From Mycolicibacterium senegalense (GTDB lineage: Bacteria; Actinomycetota; Actinomycetes; Mycobacteriales; Mycobacteriaceae), in assembly GCF_019645875.1 (NCBI RefSeq), contig NZ_CP081000.1, positions 2,914,001 to 2,978,000 on the forward strand: 64,000 nt of DNA. The letters run 5' to 3'. Below, in pieces: positions 1 to 8,387 of this stretch (positions are counted from its first letter, which is position 1; each line of letters opens with the position of its first letter). A model generated the notes under the pieces. The model saw nothing but the letters and a program-made list of their open reading frames with translations, was not told the origin of the DNA and searched no databases. Made by a program: the position numbers and the translations under genes.

Positions 1-765
1 TATCATCGTCCCGAAACCATCGAGGAAACCGCCGAACTGGTCACGGCACTGGGCGGGTCGGGCGTCGCCGTCCAGGTCGACCACCTCGATGTGACGCAGG
101 TCCGCATGCTGGCCGGCCGGCTCAAGGCCGATTACGGGCACATCGACATCCTGGTCAACGACATCTGGGGCGCCGAGATCCTCAAGGGGCCGCCCGATAC
201 GTGGGGCCGGCCCATGTGGCAGCACGATCTCGACGACGGATTACGGATGCTGCGGCTCGGGCTGGACACCCATTTGATCACCTCGCATTGCATCCTGCCG
301 CTGCTCGCCGACCAACCCGGCGGCCTTTTGGTCGAAATCACCGACGGGACAACCGAATTCAATGCGGACAACCCACGACTGTCGGTGTTCTACGATCTGG
401 TCAAGTCGGCGGTGAACCGCCTGGCGTTCAGCCATGGGCACGAGCTCGCCGCATTCGGCGCCACCGCCGTGGCGGTCACCCCGGGCTGGCTGCGCTCAGA
501 GATGATGCTCGACAACTACGGCGTCACCGAAGCCAATTGGCGGGGCGCACTCGACTTGGCCCGCACGGACGGTTACCCGGCGGCCCCACCCGGGTTCGCC
601 GAGTCCGAGTCCCCCAGGTTCGTCGGTCGCGGCATAGCCGCGGTGGCCGCCGACCCTGATCGGGCCCGCTGGAACCAACGCTCCGTCAGCTCGGCCGCGC
701 TGGCCCGTCACTACGGATTCAGCGACCTCGACGGGCGCGTACCGGACGTCTGGGCTCCGCTGTAA
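1..765 (+). CDS. SDR-family NAD(P)-dependent oxidoreductase, 5' end outside window
   Basis: Frame 1 is already coding at base 1, so the start codon and the N-terminal glycine-rich Rossmann motif lie upstream of the window. The visible part has the SDR core: an I-L-V-N-D strand where the family carries its NNAG motif, a Y-D-L-V-K sequence near bases 391-405 that fits the catalytic YxxxK pair, and the following V-T-P-G turn that contacts the cofactor. The usual catalytic serine is not obvious; the strand reads VEITDG. Substrate is unknown. It ends about 100 bp before the amidohydrolase gene, which appears to have its own promoter. Confidence 0.85.
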   Translation, partial: YHRPETIEETAELVTALGGSGVAVQVDHLDVTQVRMLAGRLKADYGHIDILVNDIWGAEILKGPPDTWGRPMWQHDLDDGLRMLRLGLDTHLITSHCILPLLADQPGGLLVEITDGTTEFNADNPRLSVFYDLVKSAVNRLAFSHGHELAAFGATAVAVTPGWLRSEMMLDNYGVTEANWRGALDLARTDGYPAAPPGFAESESPRFVGRGIAAVAADPDRARWNQRSVSSAALARHYGFSDLDGRVPDVWAPL

Positions 766-828
766 CCCCAGGTGAGCCGGTCCCGGCGGGTTCAGTAGAC
801 ATTTTTTCGAATCTGTTCACCATTTTCA

Positions 829-858
829 TTGACACCGGCATTGCGCGGCCTGTTCTAT
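829..858 (+). promoter_or_regulatory. Candidate sigma-A-type promoter, possibly leaderless
   Basis: A consensus TTGACA (829-834) is followed after 18 bp by TTCTAT (853-858). A transcript starting about 7 bp later would begin at or next to the GTG at 865, which has no evident ribosome binding site. This fits a leaderless mRNA, common in mycobacteria. The -10 match is weak. Confidence 0.4.
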
Positions 859-864
859 GGCTGA

Positions 865-2655
865 GTGAGCTTCGACACAATCATTCGCAACGGCCGCTGG
901 TTCGACGGCACCGGCGCGCCGTCGGCGGTCCGCAACATCGGCATTCGCAGCGGGCACGTGGTCGCCATCTCCCCCGAGCCTCTCGACGAGACGGACTGCC
1001 CCCAGGTCATCGACGCCACCGACAAGTGGGTGATGCCGGGAATGCTGGACATCCACACCCACTACGACGTCGAGGTGCTGGCCGGCCCGTCGCTGTCGGA
1101 GTCCCTGCGGCACGGGGTGACGACCGTGATGCTTGGCTCCTGCTCACTGTCGACGGTTCACGTCGGCGGTGTCGACGCGGGTGACCTGTTCGGCCGGGTC
1201 GAGGCCATCCCGAGGGGCCACGTCATCGACGTGGTGGACAGCCACAAGACCTGGACCGACTGCAACGGATATGTGACGGCACTGGAGAGCCTGCCGCTGG
1301 GCCCCAACCTGGCCGCGTTCATCGGGCATTCCGACATGCGCACCGCGGTGATGGGCCTCGACCGTGCCACCCGCAAGGACGAGCGGCCCACTGCTGCCGA
1401 GCAGGCCCGGATGGAGCAGATGCTCGCGGAGGCCCTGGACGCCGGCTTCGTCGGAATGTCGTCGCAGCAGCTGCTCTTCGACAAGATCGACGGCGACACC
1501 TGCCGATCCCGCACCCTGCCTTCGACCTACGCCAAACCTCGGGAGCTGCGCCGGCTCAAGTCGTTGCTGCGCCGCTCGGGTCGGGTGCTGCAATCCGGTC
1601 CGGACATCCAGAACCCGTTCAACCTGGTCTCACAGTTGGCCCAGTCGCTGGGGTTGTTCCGGAGCAATCTGAAGACCAGCCTGCTCTCGGCTGCGGACAT
1701 CAAGGCCAACCCGTACTCGATCGCGATCATGGGGCCCGTGGCGCGCTTGGTGAACAAGCTCGGCGGCAACTTCCGCTGGCAGCACCTGCCGGTGCCGTTC
1801 GAGGTGTACGCCGACGGCATCGACCTCGTCGTGTTCGAGGAATTCGGTTCCGGCGCAGCGGCTCTGCACCTGCGCGACGAACTCGAGCGCAACGAGCTGC
1901 TGCGCGACGAGGAATACCGGCGCAAGTTCCGCAAGGACTACGACAACAAATTCGGCGTGCGGGTCTGGCATCGAGACTTCTTCGATGCCGAGATCGTCGC
2001 CTGTCCCGACGAATCCGTGGTCGGCAAATCGTTCGGCCAAGTCGGGCAGGAGCGGGGCGAACTGCACCCGGTCGACGCCTTCCTGGACCTGGTGCTCGAG
2101 CACGGCACCGCACTGCGGTGGCGCACCACGATCTCCAACCACCGGCCGGAGGTGCTCAAGAAGCTGGCCCGCGATCCCGGGATCCAGCTCGGGTTCTCCG
2201 ACGCCGGCGCGCACCTGCGCAACATGGCGTTCTACAACATGGGGCTACGGCTGCTTCGGCACGTGCGCGACGCCGAGCGGGCGGGCGCACCGTTCATGTC
2301 GATCGAGCAGGCCGTGCACCGGCTCACCGGCGAGCTCGCCGACTGGTACCGCATCGATGCCGGTCACCTGCGCATCGGGGACCGCGCCGACGTGGCGATC
2401 ATCGACCCCGAACATCTCGACGACTCCCTCGACGCCTACGCCGAGGACAGCGTCGAGCAGTACGGCGGCTTGTCCCGCATGGTGAATCGCAACGACCAGA
2501 CCGTCACCGCCGTCCTGGTCGGCGGGCGCACCGTGTTCACCGACGGTCAGCTGACCGACCTCGTCGGCAAACAACGCACCGGCCGGTTCCTCCGAGCCGC
2601 ACACCAGACCCCGTCGATCTCCGCCGAGAACAGTGAGCTGATCAGTGTCCGTTGA
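865..2655 (+). CDS. Amidohydrolase, N-acyl-D-amino-acid deacylase type
   Basis: A 596-residue metal-dependent amidohydrolase of the D-aminoacylase group, expected to cleave N-acyl-D-amino acids or related amides in the cytosol. The N-terminal beta-sandwich strand (IIRNGRWFDGTG) leads into the metal site MLDIHTHYD near residues 53-61. Later family landmarks are FIGHSD, GFSDAGAH (late metal-binding aspartate region) and a C-terminal IRIGDRADVAIIDPE-like return to the sandwich. The length fits the longer actinobacterial members. The GTG start is chosen because the family motif begins directly behind it; no Shine-Dalgarno is visible. It overlaps the next gene by 11 bp, so the two are probably co-transcribed. 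Exact substrate cannot be read from sequence. Confidence 0.85.
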   Translation: MSFDTIIRNGRWFDGTGAPSAVRNIGIRSGHVVAISPEPLDETDCPQVIDATDKWVMPGMLDIHTHYDVEVLAGPSLSESLRHGVTTVMLGSCSLSTVHVGGVDAGDLFGRVEAIPRGHVIDVVDSHKTWTDCNGYVTALESLPLGPNLAAFIGHSDMRTAVMGLDRATRKDERPTAAEQARMEQMLAEALDAGFVGMSSQQLLFDKIDGDTCRSRTLPSTYAKPRELRRLKSLLRRSGRVLQSGPDIQNPFNLVSQLAQSLGLFRSNLKTSLLSAADIKANPYSIAIMGPVARLVNKLGGNFRWQHLPVPFEVYADGIDLVVFEEFGSGAAALHLRDELERNELLRDEEYRRKFRKDYDNKFGVRVWHRDFFDAEIVACPDESVVGKSFGQVGQERGELHPVDAFLDLVLEHGTALRWRTTISNHRPEVLKKLARDPGIQLGFSDAGAHLRNMAFYNMGLRLLRHVRDAERAGAPFMSIEQAVHRLTGELADWYRIDAGHLRIGDRADVAIIDPEHLDDSLDAYAEDSVEQYGGLSRMVNRNDQTVTAVLVGGRTVFTDGQLTDLVGKQRTGRFLRAAHQTPSISAENSELISVR

Positions 2656-3103
2656 AGACATAACCATCGAAGAAACCGTTCACGGCATGTGGAAAGCGCT
2701 GTCGGCGCGCGACTGGGACACCCTCAAGACCTACCTGTCCGACGACTGCATCTACCTCGACATGCCGGTGGGTCCCGCAGCGGCGGCCAAGGGACCTGAA
2801 GACATCGTCAAGCGCCTCAAGATCGGCCTCGAACCGCTGACCTCCTACCAGAACTTCCCAGGCCTGCTCGTCGACAACGGTCGCGATGCCATGTACGAGC
2901 ACCACGAGGAATGGCACTGGGCCACAGGCGAATCCGCTGTACTGAAGTTCGTCACCGTACACCGGGTCGAGCACGGCAAGGTGACGCTGTGGAAGGACTA
3001 CTGGGACATGGGCGCCCTGGCCAACCACGCCCCGCCGGACTGGCTGGAGAACTTCGCCACCGCGGATATGTCGTGGGTGTTCGACGCCACCGGGCTGGTT
3101 TGA
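2645..3103 (+). CDS. SnoaL/NTF2-like protein, limonene-epoxide-hydrolase type
   Basis: A 152-residue single-domain cone-fold protein. The pattern of an N-terminal helix with WKALSARDWD, then YLSDDCIYLDMP and a later WKDYWDMG strand, is typical of SnoaL-like and limonene-1,2-epoxide hydrolase-like proteins, which bind small hydrophobic substrates in a cone-shaped pocket. Whether the catalytic Asp/Arg/Asp set of true epoxide hydrolases is complete cannot be settled by eye. The start overlaps the end of the amidohydrolase, suggesting translational coupling and a shared catabolic pathway. It converges on the VOC gene with a 12 bp gap. Confidence 0.75.
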   Translation: MSVEDITIEETVHGMWKALSARDWDTLKTYLSDDCIYLDMPVGPAAAAKGPEDIVKRLKIGLEPLTSYQNFPGLLVDNGRDAMYEHHEEWHWATGESAVLKFVTVHRVEHGKVTLWKDYWDMGALANHAPPDWLENFATADMSWVFDATGLV

Positions 3104-3115
3104 CCCGACGCGCGG

Positions 3116-3481
3116 CTAGCCGATCCCCCAGACCAGGCAGAACGGGTGGCCGGCCGGATCCCGGAACACCCGGAAGTTCTCCTCCCCGACGGCATCGTCG
3201 ACCCGGGTGGCGCCCAGTGCCAGCACTTGGCGCTGGGCCTCATCCACATCGTCGACCTGGATGTCGAGATGGATCTGCTGGGATCCCCGCGGATCGGGGA
3301 AGTCCGGTGGCCGGTGCTGCGGCGAGTACTGACATGCGACCCGCCTTCCGGCCGGATCTGTCACGACGACCCACGTGTCGTCTTCGGCGGCGGTGTCTCC
3401 GCCCAGTAACCCGGCGTAGAACTCGGCCAACGCCCGCGGATCCCGGCAGTCCAGCACGATGGAGCGAAGTGTTCCGATCAT
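3116..3481 (-). CDS. VOC-family (glyoxalase/bleomycin-resistance fold) protein
   Basis: A 121-residue single-domain vicinal-oxygen-chelate protein. It starts MIGTLRSIVLDC with the hallmark DPRALAEFYAGLLG helix, and later has QIHLDIQVDDVD and the GHPFCLVWG end strand usual for this fold. The open frame extends further upstream to 3532, but the ATG at 3481 gives the standard N-terminus and avoids running into the preceding glutamine-synthetase gene. It lies 47 bp downstream of glnA3 on the same strand and may be co-transcribed. Such proteins range from isomerases to drug-binding proteins; no specific substrate is indicated. Confidence 0.8.
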   Translation of the reverse strand: MIGTLRSIVLDCRDPRALAEFYAGLLGGDTAAEDDTWVVVTDPAGRRVACQYSPQHRPPDFPDPRGSQQIHLDIQVDDVDEAQRQVLALGATRVDDAVGEENFRVFRDPAGHPFCLVWGIG

Positions 3482-3528
3482 CGGATCGATATTGCCATCG
3501 CCGACCACCGGCAAACGTCCGCGTGTGC

Positions 3529-4899
3529 TCACACGCTCCAGGCCATGCGAAACCGCTCGGTGAGTTGCTCGGCGTCCAGGGCACCGAAGTTCTCCCGCTC
3601 GTAGGTGCGGACCGCGAGCACCGCATCCACGGCCTGATCGCCGAGTATTTCCCGGATCAGTGCCGAGGAATCCAGTGCGGCGAGATTGTCAGCCTGGCGA
3701 TCGGACAACTGCACGACGTCGCCTTCGGCACGGCGGGCATCGCTGAGTGAGGCCGGGTCGACGACGACCTCCGGGCCCAGCGTCAAACCGTTGTCGATGC
3801 CGTGCTGGGCCAACCCGAGGATGGTCGCGGTCGCCAGGTACGGGTTGGCTGACGGGTCGATGACCTTCACCTCGACGTTGGCGCCGTACGGGTTGCTGGG
3901 ACCACCGATCAGGTAACGCACGGCGGCTTCGCGGTTCTCGGTGCCCCAGCAGTTGTAGGCGCCCGCCCAGTAGCCCGGCCGGATGCGCAACCCGGAGAGT
4001 ACCGATCCGCACAGCACCCCCTGGGCTGCGGGCAGCCCGGCGAGCAGCCCGGCCAGCGCGGACTCGCCCTCCGGCCTCATCCCCCGCATCCCGGCGCCGC
4101 CGGAGAACAGCGGGTCCCTGGCCCGGGCCAGGGAAAAATGTTGGTGTGCACCGGAACCCACACCGTCGGCAAACGGCAACGGAGACAGGCTGACTCGGAA
4201 TCCGTAGCGCCGCGCGACCCGGGCCACGATGATCCGCATGAGGACCAACTGGTCGGCGGCGGCCACCGGCGGCAACGGCGCCAGCGAGATCTCGAACTGA
4301 TTGGATCCGTACTCGGGATGGAATTGTTCGATCGCCACTCCGGAGTTGTTGGCCGCATCGGTGACATCTCGGACGAATCCCTCGAACTCCAGCACTCCGG
4401 CCAACCCGTACTGCGCCCACAACAGTGACGGGAGCCGGCTCCCGTCGGGCCCGACGAGCACGAACTCCACCTCGTGGCCGACGAGTGCGGTCAGCTCGGC
4501 GGCATCCAGCCGGTCCTGCACGCGCTGGAGTACCCCGCGCGTGCAGTAGGGATCCACGGATCCGTCCTGATTGTGGAAAGCCGCTGGGGCCCAAGCCAAT
4601 CCATCGCCGAGGATGCGGAGCGCGCCGAGGTCGATGCGGATACGCTGATCCCCCACCACGCCGATCTCGGCACTCATGGCGATCCCGGTCTGGTCGATGG
4701 TGAACGCATGGAACACCGGGCTGGCGCCCAGACCCGGGTCGGCGAAGATGCCCATCCGCCGCAGCGGAACGGTTTTCGCGTGGGTCAAACCGGCCGGACC
4801 GACCACAGTGCCGATCAGTGTCGCGACCCCGTCGGACTCCAGCTGGGCGATAGCGGCCGCAGCCAGCGGTTTGGCCGACCCGAGAGATCCAGCTGTCAC
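3529..4899 (-). CDS. glnA3: Glutamine synthetase family protein GlnA3
   Basis: A 456-residue member of the glutamine-synthetase family, which couples ATP to gamma-amide formation on glutamate. The ATP-binding signature reads GSGAHQHFSL, and the C-terminal region has NPYGANVEVKVIDPSANPY, which aligns with the family's NPYLA segment. The position beside the MFS transporter and bfrA matches M. tuberculosis Rv1878 (glnA3). GlnA3 proteins are not the main nitrogen-assimilation enzyme; relatives in other actinobacteria act on polyamines, so gamma-glutamylation of an amine is possible (inference). GTG start. It lies downstream of the CMD-family gene with a 30 bp gap. Confidence 0.88.
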   Translation of the reverse strand: MTAGSLGSAKPLAAAAIAQLESDGVATLIGTVVGPAGLTHAKTVPLRRMGIFADPGLGASPVFHAFTIDQTGIAMSAEIGVVGDQRIRIDLGALRILGDGLAWAPAAFHNQDGSVDPYCTRGVLQRVQDRLDAAELTALVGHEVEFVLVGPDGSRLPSLLWAQYGLAGVLEFEGFVRDVTDAANNSGVAIEQFHPEYGSNQFEISLAPLPPVAAADQLVLMRIIVARVARRYGFRVSLSPLPFADGVGSGAHQHFSLARARDPLFSGGAGMRGMRPEGESALAGLLAGLPAAQGVLCGSVLSGLRIRPGYWAGAYNCWGTENREAAVRYLIGGPSNPYGANVEVKVIDPSANPYLATATILGLAQHGIDNGLTLGPEVVVDPASLSDARRAEGDVVQLSDRQADNLAALDSSALIREILGDQAVDAVLAVRTYERENFGALDAEQLTERFRMAWSV

Positions 4900-4929
4900 G
4901 ACCTCAATTGTGCGCCGGGACCGGCGGCG

Positions 4930-5412
4930 TCACAGGGTGATCTTGCAGGTTTGGCCGATGTCGAGCGTCCGCAACATCCGACCCATCCCGAGCCACATCG
5001 CGCACGACAACGCCAGGTCGGTCAGCAGCTCGGCATCGAATTGTTCACCGGCGCGCTCCCAGAAGTCCTCGTCGTCACGCAGCTCGGTGTGACCGGTGGC
5101 GAAGCGGTGCGCGAACTCGGCGGCGATCCGCTCCTGTGCGCTGTAGCCCGGCCAGGTCTGCCACTCGGCGGCGTGATCGTAGAGATCTTCGTCCACCCCG
5201 GCCGCGGCCCCGTCGGAGTCGCGGGTGTTCTGGCACACCGCGCACTCGTTGTCCAGCGCGATCACCATCCGAGCCAACTCGCGCACCCGCAACGGCAGCC
5301 GCCCCTTGGTGTACACCGCGTTGGTGAAGTTGGCCATGGCGGTGCCGATCTCGGGAGACTTGAGGATCCAGCCGGCCACGTCGTCGTCGGGAAATTCTCC
5401 GATACGGCTCAT
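4930..5412 (-). CDS. Carboxymuconolactone decarboxylase / AhpD-like family protein
   Basis: A 160-residue all-helical protein of the CMD/AhpD family. The peroxidase-type cysteine pair is seen in ECAVCQNTRD (CxxC), preceded by the typical LPLRVRELARMVIAL helix and followed by WPGYSAQERIAAEF. This suggests an alkylhydroperoxidase-like thiol activity rather than the classical lactone decarboxylation. It sits between glnA3 and the MFS transporter, a position with no counterpart I recall in M. tuberculosis, so it is probably inserted into an otherwise conserved block. Confidence 0.8.
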   Translation of the reverse strand: MSRIGEFPDDDVAGWILKSPEIGTAMANFTNAVYTKGRLPLRVRELARMVIALDNECAVCQNTRDSDGAAAGVDEDLYDHAAEWQTWPGYSAQERIAAEFAHRFATGHTELRDDEDFWERAGEQFDAELLTDLALSCAMWLGMGRMLRTLDIGQTCKITL

Positions 5413-5453
5413 GGCCGAATCGTACGCGCGCTGCGGCGTTTCTGGAACAAGTT

Positions 5454-7514
5454 CTAGTTTTTCGCCCCCGAACCGCTCAGCTCCCCGGCCCGGTCGTCGT
5501 CACCCCAGTCTCGTTGCACCACCACGCGGTGAGCGATCCGCTCGAGAGCGGCCTCCACCTGTGCCCGGTCCGGGCGGCCTCCGAATGACGCCGATTCGCC
5601 CAGTTTGTCGACGATGCGCCCGACCAGTGCGGCCGACACGCCGTCGACCTGCTGCACGCCCTTCTGGGTAAGCCACAGGCTGTCCCCGGTGCGCAGCACA
5701 TATCCGTCCTGCACCAGGCGGTTGAACGTCGGCTCGAGCACCTCATAGGGCACCACGAGCCGGTCGGCGATGTCGGTGAGGCGGGCGGAGCCGAAGATCT
5801 GGTTGTGCCGGTAGATCTTGAGCAGCGCCCACAGCCCGGCCACATCCAGTTCGCATCCCGCCGTCCCGGCGACGCTGCGCAGCCGCACCTCGGGCGAACT
5901 CCGCATCAGGCGGCTGACCACCGTTTCCAGAACCTGGTCCGAGGATTCCGCGCTCGGCATGCCGAAGCCCTCGCCGAGGTCGGCGGCCAGCGTCGCCTCG
6001 GCCTCGACCAACGGCACTTCCTTGAGGAACAGTGCGACGATCAAGCCCACCAGTGCCACCGGCGCGGCGCACAGGAAGACCAGATCCAGTGCATCGGCAT
6101 AGGCGTTGACGATGGGGGCGGCGACCTCGGGCGGCAACTCGTGCAGCGCCTTGGGCGAGGCGCCGGCGAGAGGCGGGGCTCCGCTCGCCGCCAGGGCGCC
6201 CGGTAGCCGGTCCGAGAGAAAGCCGGCGAACAGCGAACCGAAAATCGCCGCACCGAACGAACTTCCGATGGTCCGGAAGAACGTCACGCCGGACGTCGCG
6301 ACGCCCAGATCGGCGAAGTCCGAGGTGTTCTGCACGATGAGGACGAGCACCTGCATGCACATGCCGATACCGGCTCCGAGGATCAACAGGTACAGCGACT
6401 GCAACGGAATCGGCGTCTCGGCGTTCATGCGCGATAGCAGCACGAAGCCGACCAGCATGACGGCCGTCCCGGCCACCGGATAGATCTTGTAGCGACCTGT
6501 GCGCCCCACCAGGCTGCCGCTGACCGTCGAGGTGATCAGCAGGCCCACCACCATCGGCATCGTGCGCAGGCCGGATTCGGACGGGGACACACCGTCCACG
6601 AACTGCATGAACGTCGGCATGAAGGTCAATGCGCCGAGCATCGCGAAACCGACCACCAACGACAGCACGCAGCACATCGTGAAGACCGGGTTGCCGAACA
6701 GCCGCATCGGCAGAATCGGTTCGGCCGCTTTGGTTTCGGCGCGGACGAACATCGCCAGCGCCAGAACGGATCCGACCACCAGACCGATGATCGTCGGTGA
6801 CGTCCAGGCCAATTCACCCCCGAGGCTGGTGGCCAGGGTGAGACCGGAAGCACCGATCCCGACCCAGACGATCCCGGCGTAGTCGATCACCGGGCGGGCC
6901 GGGCGGGAGGTGAGCGCCGGGATGGTGGCCGCGGCGACCACGAGCACGACCAGGGCGACCGGGATGCTCAGCCAGAACGCCCATCGCCAGCCGAGGTGAT
7001 CGGTGACGAAACCGCCCAGTAGCGGGCCGGCCAGGGTCGTGACACCGAAGACCGCCCCGAGCGCCCCCTGGTAGCGCCCGCGGTCCCGCAGCGGGATGAC
7101 CTCGGCGATCAGCGCGGACGAAGTCACCATGATCGCGCCGCCGCCGATCCCCTGCAGCGCCCGCGCGGCCACCAGCATCACCATCGAACCGGACAGACCG
7201 CTCAGCACCGATCCGATGAGAAAACACAGCACCGCGGCCTGGTACACCGCCTTGCGGCCGAAGATGTCGCCGACTTTGCCGACCACGGCAGTGACCACGG
7301 TCGAGGCGAGCAGATAGCTGGTGACCACCCACGCCTGGTGGCCGGCGCCACCGAGATCTGCCACCACCGTCGGCAGAGCCGTCGCGACGATGGTCTGGTT
7401 CAGCGAGGCCAGCAGCATGCCGAGCAGCACGGCGACGAACACCAGATTGCGCCTGCGCACACCGAGCAGTGCCGCACCAGAGGTCTGCTCGGTGGTGGTT
7501 GATGGGCTCGCCAT
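5454..7514 (-). CDS. MFS drug-efflux transporter, DHA2/EmrB type, with C-terminal winged-helix-like domain (Rv1877-like)
   Basis: A 686-residue inner-membrane proton-driven exporter. About the first 520 residues form a 14-helix DHA2 permease with a typical N-terminal LASLNQTIVATALPT segment and the loop motif GKVGDIFGRK. Residues from roughly 535 form a soluble tail that reads like a winged helix (DVAGLWALLKIYRHNQI, then a recognition-like LVVPYEVLEPTFNRLVQDGYV), which is unusual for the family. Length and neighbours (glnA3, bfrA) match Rv1877, a 687-residue protein in my memory. It was not possible to infer the exported compound. The stop lies 41 bp upstream of the CMD gene start. Confidence 0.9.
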   Translation of the reverse strand: MASPSTTTEQTSGAALLGVRRRNLVFVAVLLGMLLASLNQTIVATALPTVVADLGGAGHQAWVVTSYLLASTVVTAVVGKVGDIFGRKAVYQAAVLCFLIGSVLSGLSGSMVMLVAARALQGIGGGAIMVTSSALIAEVIPLRDRGRYQGALGAVFGVTTLAGPLLGGFVTDHLGWRWAFWLSIPVALVVLVVAAATIPALTSRPARPVIDYAGIVWVGIGASGLTLATSLGGELAWTSPTIIGLVVGSVLALAMFVRAETKAAEPILPMRLFGNPVFTMCCVLSLVVGFAMLGALTFMPTFMQFVDGVSPSESGLRTMPMVVGLLITSTVSGSLVGRTGRYKIYPVAGTAVMLVGFVLLSRMNAETPIPLQSLYLLILGAGIGMCMQVLVLIVQNTSDFADLGVATSGVTFFRTIGSSFGAAIFGSLFAGFLSDRLPGALAASGAPPLAGASPKALHELPPEVAAPIVNAYADALDLVFLCAAPVALVGLIVALFLKEVPLVEAEATLAADLGEGFGMPSAESSDQVLETVVSRLMRSSPEVRLRSVAGTAGCELDVAGLWALLKIYRHNQIFGSARLTDIADRLVVPYEVLEPTFNRLVQDGYVLRTGDSLWLTQKGVQQVDGVSAALVGRIVDKLGESASFGGRPDRAQVEAALERIAHRVVVQRDWGDDDRAGELSGSGAKN

Positions 7515-7665
7515 GACTTCCTTTCATCGGCCTGCCGGTTTCAACCACCATATCGTTAGATAAGCTATGGAAGTTACAGCGCGAACGAAATCGCCCCGGG
7601 CGACCGGCGGTGACCGGGCTACCCAGGGCGGTTTCGACCGAAACGGCGGCGGTACTACCGCACCG

Positions 7666-8145
7666 TCACTGCGGCGGCCGGGAGACGCACTGCGCCGCGT
7701 AGAGCGCGTCGCCGAGCTTCTCCATCAGCTCCAGCTGGGTCTCCAGGTAATCGATATGGCCTTCCTCATCGGCCAGGATCTTCTCCAGAATCCCCGCCGA
7801 CGTGGCGTCTTGCTTCTCCCGGCACATGATGATTCCCGGCTTCAATCGGGCCACCACCTCATACTCGATCGCCAGGTCGGCCTCGAACTGTTCCCGAAGC
7901 GTCTGGCCTACCCGCAGCGAAAACAGTCGCTGATAGTTGGGCAGGCCGTCCAAGAGCAGGATTCGGTCGGTGATGGTCTCCGCGTGCCGCATCTCTTCGA
8001 AGGACTCGGCGCGGGTATGTTCCGCCAGTTCCGTAAATCCCCAATTGTCCTGCATTTTGGAATGCAGGAAATACTGGTTAATTGCGGTGAGTTCGCTTGT
8101 CAATTGCTCATTGAGCAATTTCAGAACATCTGGATCGCCTTGCAT
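7666..8145 (-). CDS. bfrA: Bacterioferritin BfrA, heme-binding iron-storage protein
   Basis: A 159-residue 24-mer-forming ferritin that oxidises and stores iron in the cytosol. All diagnostic residues are present: heme ligand Met52 (in FEEMRHAE) and the ferroxidase set Glu18, Glu51, His54, Glu94, Glu127 and His130. ATG start with an AGGAG ribosome site 7 bp upstream. It corresponds to Rv1876. Divergent from the 211-residue protein/bfd operon, whose product reduces bacterioferritin to release iron. Its 5' leader contains a 9-base site complementary to the MrsI-like RNA at the other end of the window, which suggests translational repression under iron starvation. Confidence 0.97.
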   Translation of the reverse strand: MQGDPDVLKLLNEQLTSELTAINQYFLHSKMQDNWGFTELAEHTRAESFEEMRHAETITDRILLLDGLPNYQRLFSLRVGQTLREQFEADLAIEYEVVARLKPGIIMCREKQDATSAGILEKILADEEGHIDYLETQLELMEKLGDALYAAQCVSRPPQ

Positions 8146-8163
8146 CGTGACTCCTAAGCACCT

Positions 8164-8172
8164 TGAGGGCTG
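8164..8172 (-). promoter_or_regulatory. Candidate MrsI target site in bfrA 5' leader
   Basis: The mRNA here reads CAGCCCTCA, the exact complement of TGAGGGCTG in the small RNA at 58173-58181. It lies 19 bases upstream of the bfrA start, just ahead of the Shine-Dalgarno. M. tuberculosis MrsI is reported to repress bfrA by base pairing, so the site is expected in this leader. Confidence 0.55.
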
Positions 8173-8202
8173 GTCAAGTGTTGCCGTCTGTCGTGCACAT
8201 CC

Positions 8203-8208
8203 AATCTA
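8203..8208 (-). promoter_or_regulatory. Candidate -10 element of bfrA
   Basis: On the minus strand this reads TAGATT, fitting the mycobacterial TANNNT -10 pattern, about 60 bp before the bfrA ATG. No convincing -35 is visible. A start near 8196 would include the candidate MrsI site in the leader. Confidence 0.3.
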
Positions 8209-8332
8209 GTGCAGAAAGCAGGGACGAGCGCAATGTTCGACGGTCAATTCGGCGTGTTCATGGCACATTGACGGAGCATTGAACGCAACCGGGCCGAGGC
8301 GTGGCCACCAAGAGTGGACTGGCTGTCCTAAC

Positions 8333-8351
8333 TAAGGTTAGACTGCGCTAA
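8333..8351 (+). promoter_or_regulatory. IdeR (iron-dependent repressor) box
   Basis: By eye, 14 of 19 bases match the IdeR consensus TTAGGTTAGGCTAACCTAA. The right end overlaps a TAATCT -10 hexamer (8349-8354), so bound IdeR would block the promoter of the 211-residue protein/bfd operon. Expected outcome: the operon is switched on when iron is low. Confidence 0.7.
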
Positions 8352-8387
8352 TCTCTTGCCGCAGCACGAAAGAAAGGCCGGTATCAA

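Noticed and set aside
780..807. Short GC hairpin followed by TTTTTT as a terminator of the first SDR gene
   Set aside because: Stem of only about four pairs and the T-run is some 20 bp away from it.
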